Positions 21,087 to 34,241 of a stretch of 64,000 nt of DNA are shown piece by piece. The position numbers and the translations under genes are program-made. Source of the stretch: Miscanthus floridulus (taxonomy: Eukaryota; Streptophyta; Magnoliopsida; Poales; Poaceae); contig NC_089589.1 of assembly GCF_019320115.1 (NCBI RefSeq), forward strand, positions 19,221,641 to 19,285,640. The letters are read 5' to 3'. Within the stretch, counting starts at the first letter, position 1; each line of letters begins with the position of its first letter. The notes below the pieces were generated by a model. The model had not been told where the DNA came from. It made no database searches and saw only the letters and a program-made list of their open reading frames with translations.

Positions 21087-21089
21087 TTG

Positions 21090-22215
21090 GTTCAGTTATT
21101 TTATTTCTATTTTCTAAAAAAAAGTCACAAGGTCCTTATTTTAACATATAAAATCTTGATAAGAGATGGAGCTCTAAGCTGAAGCAGTGACAAAGAGTCC
21201 CTTAAACACCATGATTTCTGACCCAGCTAGATAGCCTGACAACCGCATAGGCATCTTTTGAACGCCACAATAGATGAACCTTCTTTGATGCTAAAACTGT
21301 CGAAACCAACTTCAACTGGGCATAATGTTCATTGAGCTAGTGGTACCAACTAAACAACAAGTTGCAGAAAATAAAACACACACATATGCATTTCCAAACG
21401 CAACAATAGGTGAACCTTCTTTGATAGGGAAACTGCCACATCCTCTCGAAACCGACCTCCTATATATAGCCACGTACTAGCGTAACATTCATGGTGTGGT
21501 ACCAATTAAGAAAAATAGCAAGCTGCAGAAAACAAAACACACACTATACACACATTCTCATATGGAAGCTGAGACCGATGGCACATATATAGTAGGAGTA
21601 TCTAGGAAGAAGGAGAGGTGCTATTGGGTGCCCTGGGCAAGAGGGATCTGCTGGCAGGGGAAAGCGCCAAACATGGACGTTGAAGTGGCAGTGCACCAAC
21701 CCACTCTCAACAACGCTACCAGACACGATCCGTCTGAGAATCTTGACCTTGGCCTCCTGCAAGCACTCTCTTCATGGCTCCGTTTCGTTGGCTGGCTGGC
21801 TGGCTGGTTGGTTCGTTCCCTAGGCGCAGGGGCAGCCACGACCACGCGCACGCGTGTTTTGTTTTTGGATGGATTGGTTCGAGTTGGAGGGCTCCGCTGT
21901 GTGCCTGTGACTGCGTAGCTGCGCTGCCCCCACCCAATTCCGATGCGGATCCTGCATTCCTGCTGGCCTCGGCAACGGGGCACACAGCCTCCGACGGCCT
22001 ATGAATGAATGACGTACACCAATGGGGCTGGTGGGACCCTTTACTTATCGTTTCTTGCTCACTAAACATGAAAATTCATGACCGGTAAATGTTATTTTGG
22101 GTCCATGGGTATCTTTCGAGGACCGGCCATAAATTTTTCTCACTAAGTGCCAACTAATGATATAGTTATCTCTTAGATCAAGGTCAATAGTAAAGCCAAG
22201 TGCTTGGCCATAAGT
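21090..22215. other. Non-coding DNA, no gene recognised
   Basis: A GC-rich stretch at about 21630-22010 has open frames on both strands (for example 21496-21918 plus), but no domain, signal or codon pattern that supports a protein. A pair of similar AAACGCAACAATAGGTGAACC-like segments (about 21250 and 21400) indicates a small local duplication. Confidence 0.35.
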
Positions 22216-22216
22216 T

Positions 22217-22473
22217 ATAAGAGCTAAATTATACAAAGTTGCCTTTTATTTGTCTAAAAAAAGTTTTTTACTATTATATGGTACCATGTCCTACATTCTC
22301 TTTCCTATTCTTCCACCTGTACACTTTTATCTGGGCTCACCAATACCTATTTCGCACCCAGCTTGTTGTTTGTATGAGAGCCCAGCTTTCTTCTCTCTCC
22401 TCTCTTTTCTCTTCCACATCAGCAAAAATGTTGACTAGCTTGATTATAAGCCAATTATTGTACTTGCTCTTAT
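22217..22473. repeat. MITE-like element with AAGAGC/GCTCTT ends
   Basis: It is flanked by ATAAGAGC on the left and TTGTACTTGCTCTTAT on the right, and is AT-rich inside. The ends resemble those of the copy at 22909-23102. Confidence 0.35.
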
Positions 22474-22908
22474 TTCTAGCTAGCACTCCCTCTTTTCCCC
22501 TCGATATAAATATATCCCTAGCAAGTTTAGGACATGTTAGTATGACAAAGAAAAGACCATACTACCCTTTTATTAACTGGCAGATGCAACATTGATTGAT
22601 GATTATTCCAGCAGCATAATAATTATAGCATTTACTACACATATCTAACTGCACAAACTCGCATTTACTACACATATCTAACTGCACAAACTCAAGACTG
22701 GACTGGGAGATGGGATGGGGTACAGTAAATGCCATGAGATTTCACGGAACATTCACGGAACATAAATGTGCCAGTGGACTGTTCAGCCTCCTAATGATTA
22801 ATTTATTTATAGACAAATTCTTGAGCTAAGAATTTATTTATTCAGGGACGGAGAAAGTACTAAATAACATAGATAATACATTGATAAAGCTTCTGGGTCA
22901 CAACTTTA

Positions 22909-23102
22909 GAGCAGGACTAATAATAAAACTCTTTACTTGGTGTATATTTACAGCCCACCTATAAAGCCACTCATACAATAGTTGCCTCACCTATTTGTGC
23001 ATAAGCTAGCTGTTAACTTACAACCTACTTTTTTATCTTTTTTCTCTCATCTCTCCTCCACTTCAGCATAAATCTACACTCATTTACTATACTTGCTCTT
23101 AT
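22909..23102. repeat. MITE with AGAGCA.../...TGCTCT ends
   Basis: It starts TAGAGCAGGACTAATAATA and ends ACTATACTTGCTCTTA, an imperfect terminal inverted repeat of a common grass MITE type. No coding sequence. Confidence 0.45.
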
Positions 23103-23282
23103 CAGTGCATTACTCTGTTGATGACCGGGAGTATTGGACTATCCTATTTTACTGTAAAAATTGTCCCTCAATCCTCAATGAATAAATTAACTTTCAGAGC
23201 TGTGCTGAGTCATTTTTATTTGAGTTTGAGAAAAATTTATAGAAAAAATACTAATATTTAGGACATAAAATTAGTATAGTTA

Positions 23283-23314
23283 CTAGATAGCGTGCCCGTG
23301 TGTTCCTACGGGAT
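23283..23314 (-). other. Helitron 3' terminus: hairpin plus CTAG
   Basis: The inverted repeat CCCGT...ACGGG is separated by a short loop and lies 9 bp before the terminal CTAG. In Helitrons this hairpin signals the end of rolling-circle replication. Confidence 0.8.
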
Positions 23315-23695
23315 AGCTAACAATTTGTACTTAAAACACACGGATCGCACGATAAGATAACAATACTGTAAAAATTAAATACCAACCTTAAAGTGATATT
23401 TAATCTAAAAAACAAAGTTTGTGAAATCAACACAGTCACGGAGAGCGCGGCGTCGCAGGCTCACAAACTCTACTTTATAGATCTTTCTGTGATGCGGCTA
23501 AGATAATGTTTGTGCAATATAAATTGAATGAACCTTTTGTAATGTGTATACAACATCTCCGTGTAGAGTCTGATAAACCATTTAAAAATACATAAGAACA
23601 ACAACAAATATGGCGTTAGTGAAATATTATTTGTGTAATATAAATTGAATGAAAAAAAATGCATTGTATGCGTTAGTAATGTTCTATTAGCTCGC

Positions 23696-26600
23696 CTATG
23701 ACGTTAGAACCTCCTTAAATACAGTATTCTTCATGAAAGTTCTATCCACTGTTGGGGTCTTCTTATCCTTACCTTTTTTATTTGATGCATTCTTATTTTT
23801 TCCCTAGGTATTCTTTTTAGCATTTTTCTTCTCCGTCTTTTTGGCCTCCTCTTGTGCATCCGTATCAGGCGGGAGGGCAAGGATCTTAATATTTGTTCTT
23901 GACGTGGCTCTAGACATCGCAACGTACAACTGACCGTGAGAGAACACCGGTGCGGGCAGGTGCACACCCACATTTGGGATAGTTTGGCCCTGTGACTTGT
24001 TGACCGTCATGGCAAAGCTCAGCCTGATAGGAAACTGCTTCCTCTTAAACTGGAATGGGAACATCTCGTCATTAGACGGGCATAGCGGTATTCGAGGAAG
24101 GAATACCCGCTTCCCAGCATGCTACCCCACCACGATTTTCGCATCGATTATATTTATTCAGAGCCCCCGCACCACCAGCCTTGTACCGTTGCATAACCCA
24201 TTGGTAGGGTCAATATTCCTAAGCAATATGACAGGACACCCGAGCTTGAGCTTCAAGACGTGTGGAGGCAACCCGTTGGAGGTCAGACTGTTGAGGAACT
24301 CTGATGAATAGTAGTTATGTGGATCATCTACCGTGGAGTCAAAACTATGATACACCGTCTCGTCGCCCTAGAACATATCAATCATTTTCATATTGATCAT
24401 GTCAATCCAATCGTTATGTGTAGATAAAATCGCTCCGATGGTGATGTAGTCTTTGTCCACCATGTTTGCATTTAGATCTAGAAAGATGATGCTGATCAAT
24501 CTATGAAGATATTTCTTGGCATCGCTAGAGTATGGGACACAGATCTCGTCTGGAATACGTACATCGCCATCTTCGTTAACCTCTTTCGTTCCACCACCAA
24601 TGCGCAACAGATAATCTACAAACCACGGGTCACTTTGAGCCCTCATGTTGTGAACGAGCTTTAGGTGGTGCATGGATTCCCAAAGATACGACCTTCATAG
24701 AGAAGCACCGACTATTTGAGACCTAGATCCTTTCCGTACAACAGGGAGGACCTGTCTAAAATCCCCACCAAGGACAACAATCTTTTCACTAAATGGTAGG
24801 TCTGACCAGCCCATTATATCCCGTAGGATGTTGTCTAGTGCTTCCACATTTTGCCTCTTTTTCATAGATGCCTCGTCCCAAATTATGAGAGCTGCTTGCT
24901 GGAGCAACTTGGCAGTACCACTCTGTTTCATGAAGCTACAACAATCACCCTCTTCAAGAGTGAGGGGTATCTTGAAATGCGAGTGGGCCGTCCTCCCGCC
25001 TGGCATTATGGACGTTGTGACTCCAGATGTAGCTGTAGCCACGACAAGCTTGTCCTAGCTACCTAGTTTTGCGAGAAGTGCCCTATACAAAAAGGTCTTT
25101 CCTGTCCCGCTAGGTCCATCCACAAAGAACAGCCCGCCTTGTTTGCTGTAGATAGCGACCATTATCTCATCATAGGCAGACCTTTGCTCGGCGTTGAGTG
25201 AGTCGCACAATAGCACATCTTCAGGATTCTGCTCGACGCTAGCTTCCTCAAATATCTCACGAAGAATATGGCTAGCATTGTCGTATGAGTGATCAATATC
25301 TAGAAGAGGAAATGACCTTATGTCCTTCCCCATAGACTACAGCATGTTTCTAATGTCTACCAAAACCATCTGTTGCACCAGATCCGGGGATGGATTATTG
25401 CGGCTGTAGTCCTCTGACATTGCATCACAGTGTTTTTTCCACAACCCCATCACATCATTCGGCTCGCAGAATACCAATATTGTTGCAAATAGCCTTCGCA
25501 GAAAGGAAGGCATCTGGAAGAAAGTAGCTTCAGTTAGACATTTGCCCAGTGTATTGTCTTCTTCGATTGGACCCCTCCTTTCTGCAGCTTCATGGAACGA
25601 AGGTAGTAGCACGCCATCAACCATCCTAAGGTGTTCATATGAGGTAGCACCAGCAACATTGTTTAAGAGAACATGAAGAAAGTAGCGTTCTCCCTCAGTA
25701 GGATGAGTCGAGATGAATCTGCCAACTTGGAAAACAGAGTTTTTTCTTTTCTGCCAGAATTTACCATCAGACTACCAAGTAAAATGCTCCGAGAAGTCCT
25801 GATACAAGATTCCGCGGGCTTCCTCATATAGCCTGTTTGCATCAAAGTATGCTGTCAACATTGACTCTTCTAAACCTGGCCTATTAACATCCGCTCGACC
25901 TTGTCCCGTTTATGAAATGCCACCATGTGCATGTCGGGTAGATGAAGCTGCAGCTGCTGTACCGGTGGATAGTTCTTGCTCAAGTCAAAGACATATATCC
26001 TCCACAGTGCTTCTGAAGGCATCAGCCACTGGGCATCTCTATACTACTTGATCTCATCAATGTTCCCTTTTCTCGTCTACTTTGTTAGCCTCCCTCATCA
26101 CCACCAACGCCCTATCATGTCCCTTGTATATGTACTTGAACAGATACTTTACTGATTTAATGCTCCCACATGCCTCAACATTTATATGACAGTTGAAGGT
26201 ATGTAGCAGGCAAGAGTTGTAAGGCACGACCCATTGATTGTCCAGGTAATGGCCTCAAACTTTTTGCATACGGCCGTCATTGCGTCGCCGATAGATGGGG
26301 TAGAAATCCTTTCCTTGTGACGTTGACTCATAGAATGGGCGCGGGTAATGGTTCTTGCATGACCCGTGGCCCACCATGCACAGACAGCATGGATTAAGCA
26401 TCCCGCAGGGACCATGCATCATATGCTTCGTGACCATCTTGTAGAGCTCAGGGTACTTCTTCTTGTTTGGTAGCTCTGCAGTGATAATCCTGTCATATTG
26501 CTCGGGACATGTGAGCTTGTACTTCCGTTCCATTATTAGCAAGAAGTGTGCATGCGGCAAGCCCCTCTTCTAGAACTCTACTACATATACGTAGGCCTTC

Positions 26601-28087
26601 ACCTTCCCAAGTGTGTCTTTCTCCATCAACATTTTCCCCATCGCCTCTAACTTTGCTCCGAAGACTCATGTGACGAGATCTGGGCGGTCCTGTGGTGTTT
26701 GTCCTAGATAAAGTTCATTCTTAATCTCATCACAGTTAGGGTTGCACGTCATTGTGAGGAAGGTATCAGGTTTACCGAACTTTTGTACCAGAGCCATTGC
26801 ATCCATGTACCGGCACCTCATATCACGGGGTCCTCTGATGAATGACGAAGACAGGACAGTACGCCTTCTGACATTCTCAATGGATCCTTCACCCGAATGC
26901 ATGCTGTCCACCAGGCCTTGGTATAGGTCAGCCCTCAAAGTATCCTGATTGTTGCTCATGTAGTCTAAACGCAAGCTCTCAATCTTGATGTAGGTGTCGA
27001 CGGCGAACTGCTGGAAAAGACGTCGGCCATAGAGTATTGGATTAAATATCCCTGGCCGCATCTAAAACTTGTAGCAGTAGTAGTCGCGCACGGAGACACA
27101 TGTATTCGCAACAGGTTCTACAGGGAGACATTGTTCGAATTAGTATCATGAGTTAACAGAAAAGAGTTTATATTGCATTATTGAAAAGAGTTCAAGTTAC
27201 CACCATCATAATCGCCACCATTCTCAGTACGCTTTTTGCGGATTGCTCGAGCTCGCTCAACTTGAGCCATAGTCACACGCACTTTTGGAATGAAATTGTG
27301 CCACCCGAGTTCACCCCTTGGAAAGAACAACGGGTATGATAGTGGGTTGTAGCACACATTATATGAGCGGATGCCATGTATAGACCGATCCTTCCCTTGC
27401 AGGAGAACACTATGCTCGAATTGGCCTAGACGCTCACTCCCCTCAACCTAGACGGTGGCCACCTTTGATGTCAATGGCACATTATATGTTCTCTGGTCAA
27501 GCCGCTGGTCAAGGTTCAACTCGACCCGGTAATCCTAGAGGTTTCCAACGTGTCCCATACTCCTTAGTTGTTGAGAGTAGGGATTCCTATTAAAGATCCT
27601 AACCAATTGCTCTATAACTTCTCTGTCTTTTTGGGTGCATTGCTCACAACACTTGCTCATCCGATGCTCGAGGGATGGATCGTCGTCGTAAAAAATAAAG
27701 CTCGAGGTCTCTCTTTTTGACACCCTCCTCTTTACCAAATGATCGTTTGTTATGGTAAATCTGTCCATGGGCACGGAACGTGTAGACACCACAGATTTGC
27801 ATGTTAGTGGTCACACGATCTAGGTGGCAGTACAAAGAAGTGAAAGAGAAGTGGCCGTTGAAATATCTGATGTTTGCACGAAAGTGCCTAGCAACAGCGT
27901 CCAAGCTTGACCACAACCTCATGAGCTCTGGTGGTGTCTTAGGAGTTGAAAGATGAATCTTTCCACCCCGACAACAGAATCTGGGCGGTTCACCCTCGAA
28001 TTTCCGGACCATGAACAATAGGCAGGAGGGAAAATAAACTTGAATTACAGCATAGACCATAGATATAGTATCACTGATCACCAGCAA
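23696..28087 (-). pseudogene. Helitron RepHel protein (Rep nuclease plus PIF1-like helicase)
   Basis: From the N-terminal side: CCRGGKIHL region (about 27950), Helitron-like N domain (QQFAVDTYIKIE to FLTMTCNPNCDEI), HUH motif PHAHFLL (about 26545), Tyr-containing KYLFKYIYKG (about 26130), SF1B helicase with Walker A GPSGTGKT (about 25100), Walker B IIWDEASM (about 24875), VNKSQGQTI (about 24000) and MSRATS. One intron with a GTAACTTG donor lies near 27125-27200. The gene is dead: 15 in-frame stops (11 TAG, 4 TGA, no TAA) and three single-base shifts, near 27690 (A6 run), near 26072 and near 25895. It is usually one protein of about 1400-1700 residues. Confidence 0.88.
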
Positions 28088-28099
28088 TGTCTAATACAG

Positions 28100-30235
28100 T
28101 AATACCTCTTGCTAGATAGTCTAAGGTCACAGCAGAGCAGAGAAACTCCTGATTGCCTGATTGGCTTATTATCAACAACAGTTCGATACAAATGACGAGA
28201 CGTACCTCCCGCTGCTCGGTTGCTGCTCGGCGGCTCGGCGCTCGGCCGCTGGCGGCTAGTGAGGACAATGGCCAAACCAAGTTAGCACAAACAACTCACA
28301 AGAAAGTCAGTAGTAAACTGATAGTCACCTTGAGACAAAGTACCAAGCAATTAGGTTTGAAATTGAGGGAAAAATCAACTCACTCCAAATTCAGTAAGAA
28401 ACTTATAGTCACCTTGAGTACAACACAGGAGTAGCCTAGAACCTTCCTCGGATAGCCCTTAGAGGCTCATGTTGTGCTTGTTGCTAGTGTCCTCCTTGCA
28501 TAACAAAGCAGCACAAAACGAAGCAGACATTATTCCTAGATACAAAGGAACTCAGCTTTGAAAAAAATGAAACCAACAATTAGCACGACAATAATGGGAA
28601 TAGTTTATTTGGCTAATAAACCATGATTTGGCAGGCCTGTGAAGTTTTGGCATGCAACATGAAACTGGACTGGCCCTGAACTGCTCACTTTTGGAAAAAT
28701 CTAAAATGCTCTAGGCTTCATCTGAGTTAATTCGTCAAGAAAAACATGGCTGACAATTTACAACCATGGCTAAAAGAGAATATAAAACAAACAACACAAA
28801 TTTGGAGCTCTACCAGAAATAAAACATCAAGATAAGTAAAGTTCATGCTCCATTTATAAATAACATCAAAAGTACAGGTTTGAGCGACAAATATAACATG
28901 CAGGACTGGAACCAATCAGAATGGTTAGGTAATGGAACCCTTGCTAAATCGCAAATTAAGTATGCACGTGAAGATAACTAACAGGCAAAGTTATTAGGTC
29001 TCTCCATGAACTGATGATATGTGGCATGATTACCTTTGATCATTGAACCCAGAACAATGTTGAAACTGAATTAATGGCTGCTGCCCAGGGTCCTTGGTGC
29101 TGAAAGAAACAGCAACAGAACACAGTGACTGATAGGAAAAGAACTACCGTCAGTGTACACGTGCTTATTCCGCTGATGCGCTACACTTCGATGTAAATCT
29201 AGAAAATAGATTGATAGTTTACCTCCAAAATTTCTTGTATAGATCACGATCCTTTCCTGAAAACAAAATCAGAATAGCAGTAAGCAAAAGTTAGCGAATA
29301 ATTACCGCAGATCAGATAGTGTGAGTCATAATACAAAAGAAAGAGAAACGAATTATGCAGTGCACAAGGTGCACTTGCAACTCTGGATCAGATCGATCTC
29401 AATCCTACGACTGAACATCGTATCCTAAGCATCAAAGCCGAGGAAAAAAGAGTCGTCGCTTATTCATGGAGGCTACTACATGAAGTGGATCTGTAAGCAT
29501 CTAACTCTAAACCCTGAAGTGATGCAGATCCAAGAACAACGTAGTAAATCAGAGGTCTATGGGATCAAGGGAAGGAGCGAACTGTATAGTAGCTGGTGCA
29601 GTGGATGGTGACCTTCTGGATTGCGCTGAGATCAACGTGCTGCGTGGCATCAACGTCGGCGATCAAGACTGGTGGTGACTGGTGCGCTGATCGCGATCAC
29701 GATCGCGCCGTGCCCTAGAGACTGCTCGCACGGGGGAGGGCAGGAAGGAAACACTATGAGGATGATGGTGCCCACGCTTGGTTCGATGACGGTGGCCGAT
29801 CCACGCGTGATAGCGAGGATGGCTCCAGACTCTGGGTGACGATGGGGGATTGGCGGATGAGGACGACGGCAGCTGGCCGCGCGATGGCGGCGATGGCGAT
29901 GACCTCCACGGAAGATCGATGATTGTCGCGAAACTGTCGGGCGCGAGGTTTCCTTTTGATGATCACGGGCGGCCGACCGGCAAGCCACCAATCGTGGGCG
30001 CGTCCGAGCTGGAGAAGGTTTCCTTTGGAACGCATGTTTCCTTTTGAACGTGGGCGCGGTGGCGATGTTTCCTTTTGTTCGCGCGTGGCAGAGCGACGAT
30101 CGCGCGGGGGAGGGCACGAAGGTGAGGATAAGTTTTTGTCGCACAAAAACGGTGTCTCCTCTTTATTCTTTTTAGTTGTGATGAGAGAAATAAAACAAGG
30201 AATATATTGTCATACTATATTTTCGGTGTCATAGA
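28100..30235 (-). other. Helitron 5' non-coding region
   Basis: No conserved domain is visible upstream of the RepHel coding region. It holds low-complexity and GC-rich segments (about 28190-28260 and 29640-30110) with repeated GGAAAC and TTTCCTTTTG motifs. Small open frames on both strands overlap and look accidental. Confidence 0.4.
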
Positions 30236-31146
30236 TTAGCTTCCTTCTTGAGTCCGCGACTGCAGACTAGTCAAGTCTAGAAAGGCATCTTCCAGCGGAC
30301 ACCCCACGTCGAAAGCGTTGGTGGTGGATGCGCTCTGTTGGAGCTGGCTCAGTAGAGGCATTGCTGAGCAAGATCGGATCAGGCAGCGGAGGTGGCTGAG
30401 CAGGTGTGGAACTAGCATAAAATTTGAGTGGTGGCCTAAACCCTAAACCATAAACCCTATACGAAAGAAGGCATATTTTCTTTGGAAACCAAAAATTTGA
30501 GTTGGGGCACGTGCCCCCGCTCCTTGTGTACCGGATCTGCCCCTGGGCTCATCGATGATGCTCCACTAGAGCATGGCGGCGTCACTGGATACGGTGATTC
30601 TATCCCGCAATAGAGAGGTCCGGTTGATCAATAATCTCGAGGTGCCGTTGCTGCCGCAACTTTGGTGGTGGCCATCAACGAAACGAAGCTAGACATTTTT
30701 CTGGACGATCTCCACCTCAACATGGCAACATCCGATGCCTGTGTAGTTGTGCCTAGCCGCCATCTCCGTGATTTCTTCTTGGTCGTGGCACCAAGTGGAG
30801 CAAATCCAAGTGGTTTTCCCAGCTACCTGGTTGACCCAGTACACATCCAAGTCACAGCCAGTGATGTTTAGACGAGTATTGGTACGCGAGAAGGACCTCC
30901 AAAGGGCTCTAGTGATATGTTGTACACACGGACGCCGGACTCCATGGTTATGACACGCCAAATGGTGGTCTTGATTGAATTCTAAGGGTCAAGCCAACGT
31001 CGATGTTGTAGTCGATAACCTCAGTGATGTCATCTGCTAAGAAAAGCTTGGGGGCGAGTGGTGTCGTCGCAGGTTAGCCTAAAATCGGGTCCCCTGGCAG
31101 GAGCGAAACTAGCATAAAAATTGGGTGGCAGCCTATTATCGATGGA
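30236..31146. other. Unidentified DNA with a telomere-like motif and a local duplication
   Basis: A stretch at 30405-30545 is repeated, diverged, at about 31100-31151 and 41570-41655, either side of the Copia insertion (GAACTAGCATAAAATT, GAAACC and CCGCTCCTTGTGTAC cores). A short AAACCCTAAACCATAAACCC run (about 30437) resembles the plant telomere repeat. No gene is recognised. Confidence 0.4.
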
Positions 31147-31151
31147 CCTTC

Positions 31152-33075
31152 TGAAAGGTCCTAATGGCTAGAGGGGGGGTGAATAGCCTAATAAAATTTC
31201 TACAACAACACTTAACAAAATGGTTAGATAATTATGAGGCGAAGCAAGTGTTGCGCTAGCCTACTTAAAATGCAAGCCGCCTACCGCAATTCTAGTTTCG
31301 ATAGTATCTAATCACACAATAGCTATAACACTACCCTATGTTAGTGTGCTCTCAAAAGCTAACTAAAGAGCCACACCAACAAAGCAAGCAAGCTCTCACA
31401 ACTAACTACGCTAAAGAGCTTGACAACTAGTTTGCGGTAATGTAAAGAGAGTGATCAAGAAAGTTATACCGCCGTGTAGATGAAGGAACCAATCAATAAC
31501 AAGGATGAATAACAATGAAGACCAATCACCTCGGAATCAATGATGAACACAATGATTTTTTACCGAGGTTCACTTGCTTGCCGGCAAGCTAGTCCTCGTT
31601 GTGGCGATTCACTCACTTGGAGGTTCACGCGCTAATTGGCTTCACACGCCAAACTCTCAATAGGGTGCCGCACAACCAACACAAGATGATGATCACACAA
31701 GCCACGAGCAATCCACTAGAGTACCTTTTGGCGCTCCGCCGGGGAAAGGTCAAGAACCCCTCACAATCACCACGATCGGAGCTGGAGACAATCACCACCC
31801 TCCGCTCAACGATCCTCGCTGCTCCAAGCCGTCTAGGTGGCGGCAACCACCAAGAGTAACAAGCGAAATCCACAGCGAAACACGAACACCAAGTGCCTCT
31901 AGATGTAAACACTCAAGCAATGCACTTGGATTCTCTCCCAATCTCACAAAGATGTTTAATCTATGATGGAAATGAGTGGGAGGGCTTTGGCTAAGCTCAC
32001 AAGGTTGCTATGTCAATGCATATGGCCAAGAGAGAGAGCTTGAGCTGGCCATGGGGCTTAAATAGAAGTCCCCACGAAATAGAGCCATTGTACCCCTTCA
32101 CTGGGCACAACGCGGGGTGACCAGACGCTGGCCCACAGCGTCCGGTCACGTGATTCACGCCACATGTCCCTTGCTTCAAATACTGTTCGTCAGATTTCAA
32201 CGGTCGTCTGTTGACCGGACGCATCAGTTAGAAAGTGACTGGACGCTGGACCTTAGCGTCCGGTCGTTTCCAGTAAGGTTTCAAACACGATTTTTCCCGA
32301 TCAGACACGTCTGGTCATGCTTGACCGGACACAGCCAGCGTCCGATCACACAATGTCTTCTCTGTATGCCCTACGTTAGCATACGTCAGCACTGACCGGA
32401 CGCACCCTGCCAGCGTCCGGTCGTTTGATCGACGCCAGCGTCTTTGCTGTTACACCTGACCGGACGCGCCGGTCCAACCGAGACCAGCGTCTGGTCACTT
32501 ACAGTGACCTCCGTCTTTTGTGTCTAAGGTGCCGGTGGCACCGTCGGACTGTCCGCACTCTACGGGCGGACACTCCACCGGTGGAGTTTCTTACCTTTGC
32601 ACCTAAACTTCACCACCCTTGATCAAATGTGCCAACCACCAAGTGTATCACCTTGTGCACATGTGTTAGCGTATTTTCACAAACATTTTCAAGGATGTTA
32701 GCATTCCACTAGATCCTAAATGCATATGCAATGAGTTAGAGCATCTAGTGACACTTTGATAACCGCATTCCGATACGAGTTTCACCCCTCTTAATAGTAA
32801 GGCTATCAAACCTAAATGTGATCACACTCTCTAAGTGTCTTGATCACCAAAACAGAATGGCTCCTACAATTTATACCTTTGCCTTGAGCTTTTTGTTTTT
32901 CTCTTTCTTCTTTCCAAGTCGAAGCACTTGATCATCACCATGCCATCATCTTTATCATGCTATGATCTTCATTTGCTTCACCACTTGGAGTGTGCTACCT
33001 ATCTCATGATCACTTGATAAACTAGGTTAGCACTTAGGGTTTCATCAATTCACCAAAACCAAACTAGAGCTTTCA
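31152..33075 (-). repeat. Copia 3' LTR
   Basis: 1924 bp. It contains a cluster of CGTCCGGTC and GACCGGACGC motifs at 32110-32500. It lacks a roughly 21-bp segment that the other LTR has near 40590. Confidence 0.93.
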
Positions 33076-33795
33076 ATCTCCCCCTTTTTGGTAATTGATG
33101 ACAACCCTTATACAAAGATATGAATTAAAATTCAATTGAATCCATGTTGCTTGTCCAAGCATATTTACCATGTGTAAAAGGATATGGACAAGTTTCATGA
33201 ACCCCAAATGGTAGCAATTGCTCCCCCTACATATGTGCTAAGAGTTTGGATTGTAGCTTGCACATATGATTAGATAGGAAGTATAGGAGACAATGTCTAC
33301 CAAATGATGCTAAGGTATAAAAGATGGACCTTTGAAGCGTGATACCAATCGGAGTGCACCATTATACCATCCTTAGCACCATAGTTAGCTTGATACCACT
33401 TGGAAACAACACTTTGGAAATGAAATCATTAGATGTCCTATGCATGCTAGTTTTTCATTTCATCGTTCAAACCTACAAGTAGCATACACCACACAAGCAT
33501 GGATATTGAAATTTAAAACTTGTGTTATGCAAACAAACATATGAAATGCACATTCAAATGCACCATACAAGTTTATGAGCTTGCTCCACCTACTTGTGTG
33601 CTCAAGATTTTAATTGATTACTTTCCTTTGTCATATCTCTCCCCCTATGACAAGTTCTCCCCCTTTGTTGTCTTTTCACCATCTTAGTACACTAATATCA
33701 CTAATGTCTTTTGTTTCTCTCTCATGTACTAATTTCTTTGTTATTTCTCCCCCTATCACTTATATCTTTGTTTCTCTCCCCCTTTGTCATCAATG
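33076..33795 (-). other. Multiple polypurine tracts of the Sirevirus
   Basis: On the minus strand, AAAAAGGGGGAGAT abuts the 3' LTR at 33076-33090 and primes plus-strand DNA synthesis. Further GGGGGAG tracts lie at about 33220, 33640, 33656, 33747 and 33777. Arrays of such tracts are characteristic of Sireviruses. Confidence 0.75.
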
Positions 33796-34241
33796 ACCAC
33801 AAAAGTTTAAAAGGTGGATAGGTTGAGATTATCAATGTCAATCAATGGGGTGAGGATTATATTTCCAAATTTGGTTCAAACTAGAATATTTGCCAAAGAT
33901 ATTTAACTCGGTTTGATCCAAGGACAAGCTTCTTCACATCTCTTAATAAGGGTTATCTTGTACCATGTTGAGTTAAACACTTAGAGCTCATTTTCTAGAT
34001 TAAACACTAGGTTTACAAGCCCACAAACATGTCATATGCTATCACTAGATCAAGTCAAGCATAAAAGCAATAGTGATACCATATAAACATCAAATTCATT
34101 TGGTTTTCATGAATGAGCCTAATAAAATGGAGAGATGACTAGATGCACTAAACATGTCCTTAGCAAGGATGTATGCCATGCCAATCAACTTTTACCTTGG
34201 ATTGCTCGAAGAAGAGGCATGTCATATAAGTGGGGGGTGCA
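33796..34241 (-). other. Non-coding region between pol and polypurine tracts
   Basis: No envelope-like frame is present between the RNase H stop and the 3' LTR. Only short open frames are seen on either strand. Confidence 0.5.

Larger units (their letters stand above)
23283..30235 (-). mobile_element. Helitron, about 6.95 kb, carrying a RepHel gene
   Basis: The minus-strand 3' end is canonical: a hairpin CCCGTAGGAACACACGGG, then CACGCTAT and CTAG at 23283-23286, followed by host T. The proposed 5' end is TCTATGACACC at 30235 on the minus strand, preceded by host A. Insertion between A and T with no target duplication fits Helitron biology. The 3' end is well supported; the 5' end is chosen by the A/TC rule and is less certain. 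The gene inside reads in the same direction. Confidence 0.7.

Noticed and set aside
21496..22069. Overlapping open frames on both strands around 21.5-22.0 kb
   Set aside because: GC-rich composition explains them; no domain, splice pattern or start context supports a gene.
30437..30460. Telomere or interstitial telomere array
   Set aside because: Only about three imperfect AAACCCT units, too short to be more than chance or a relic.
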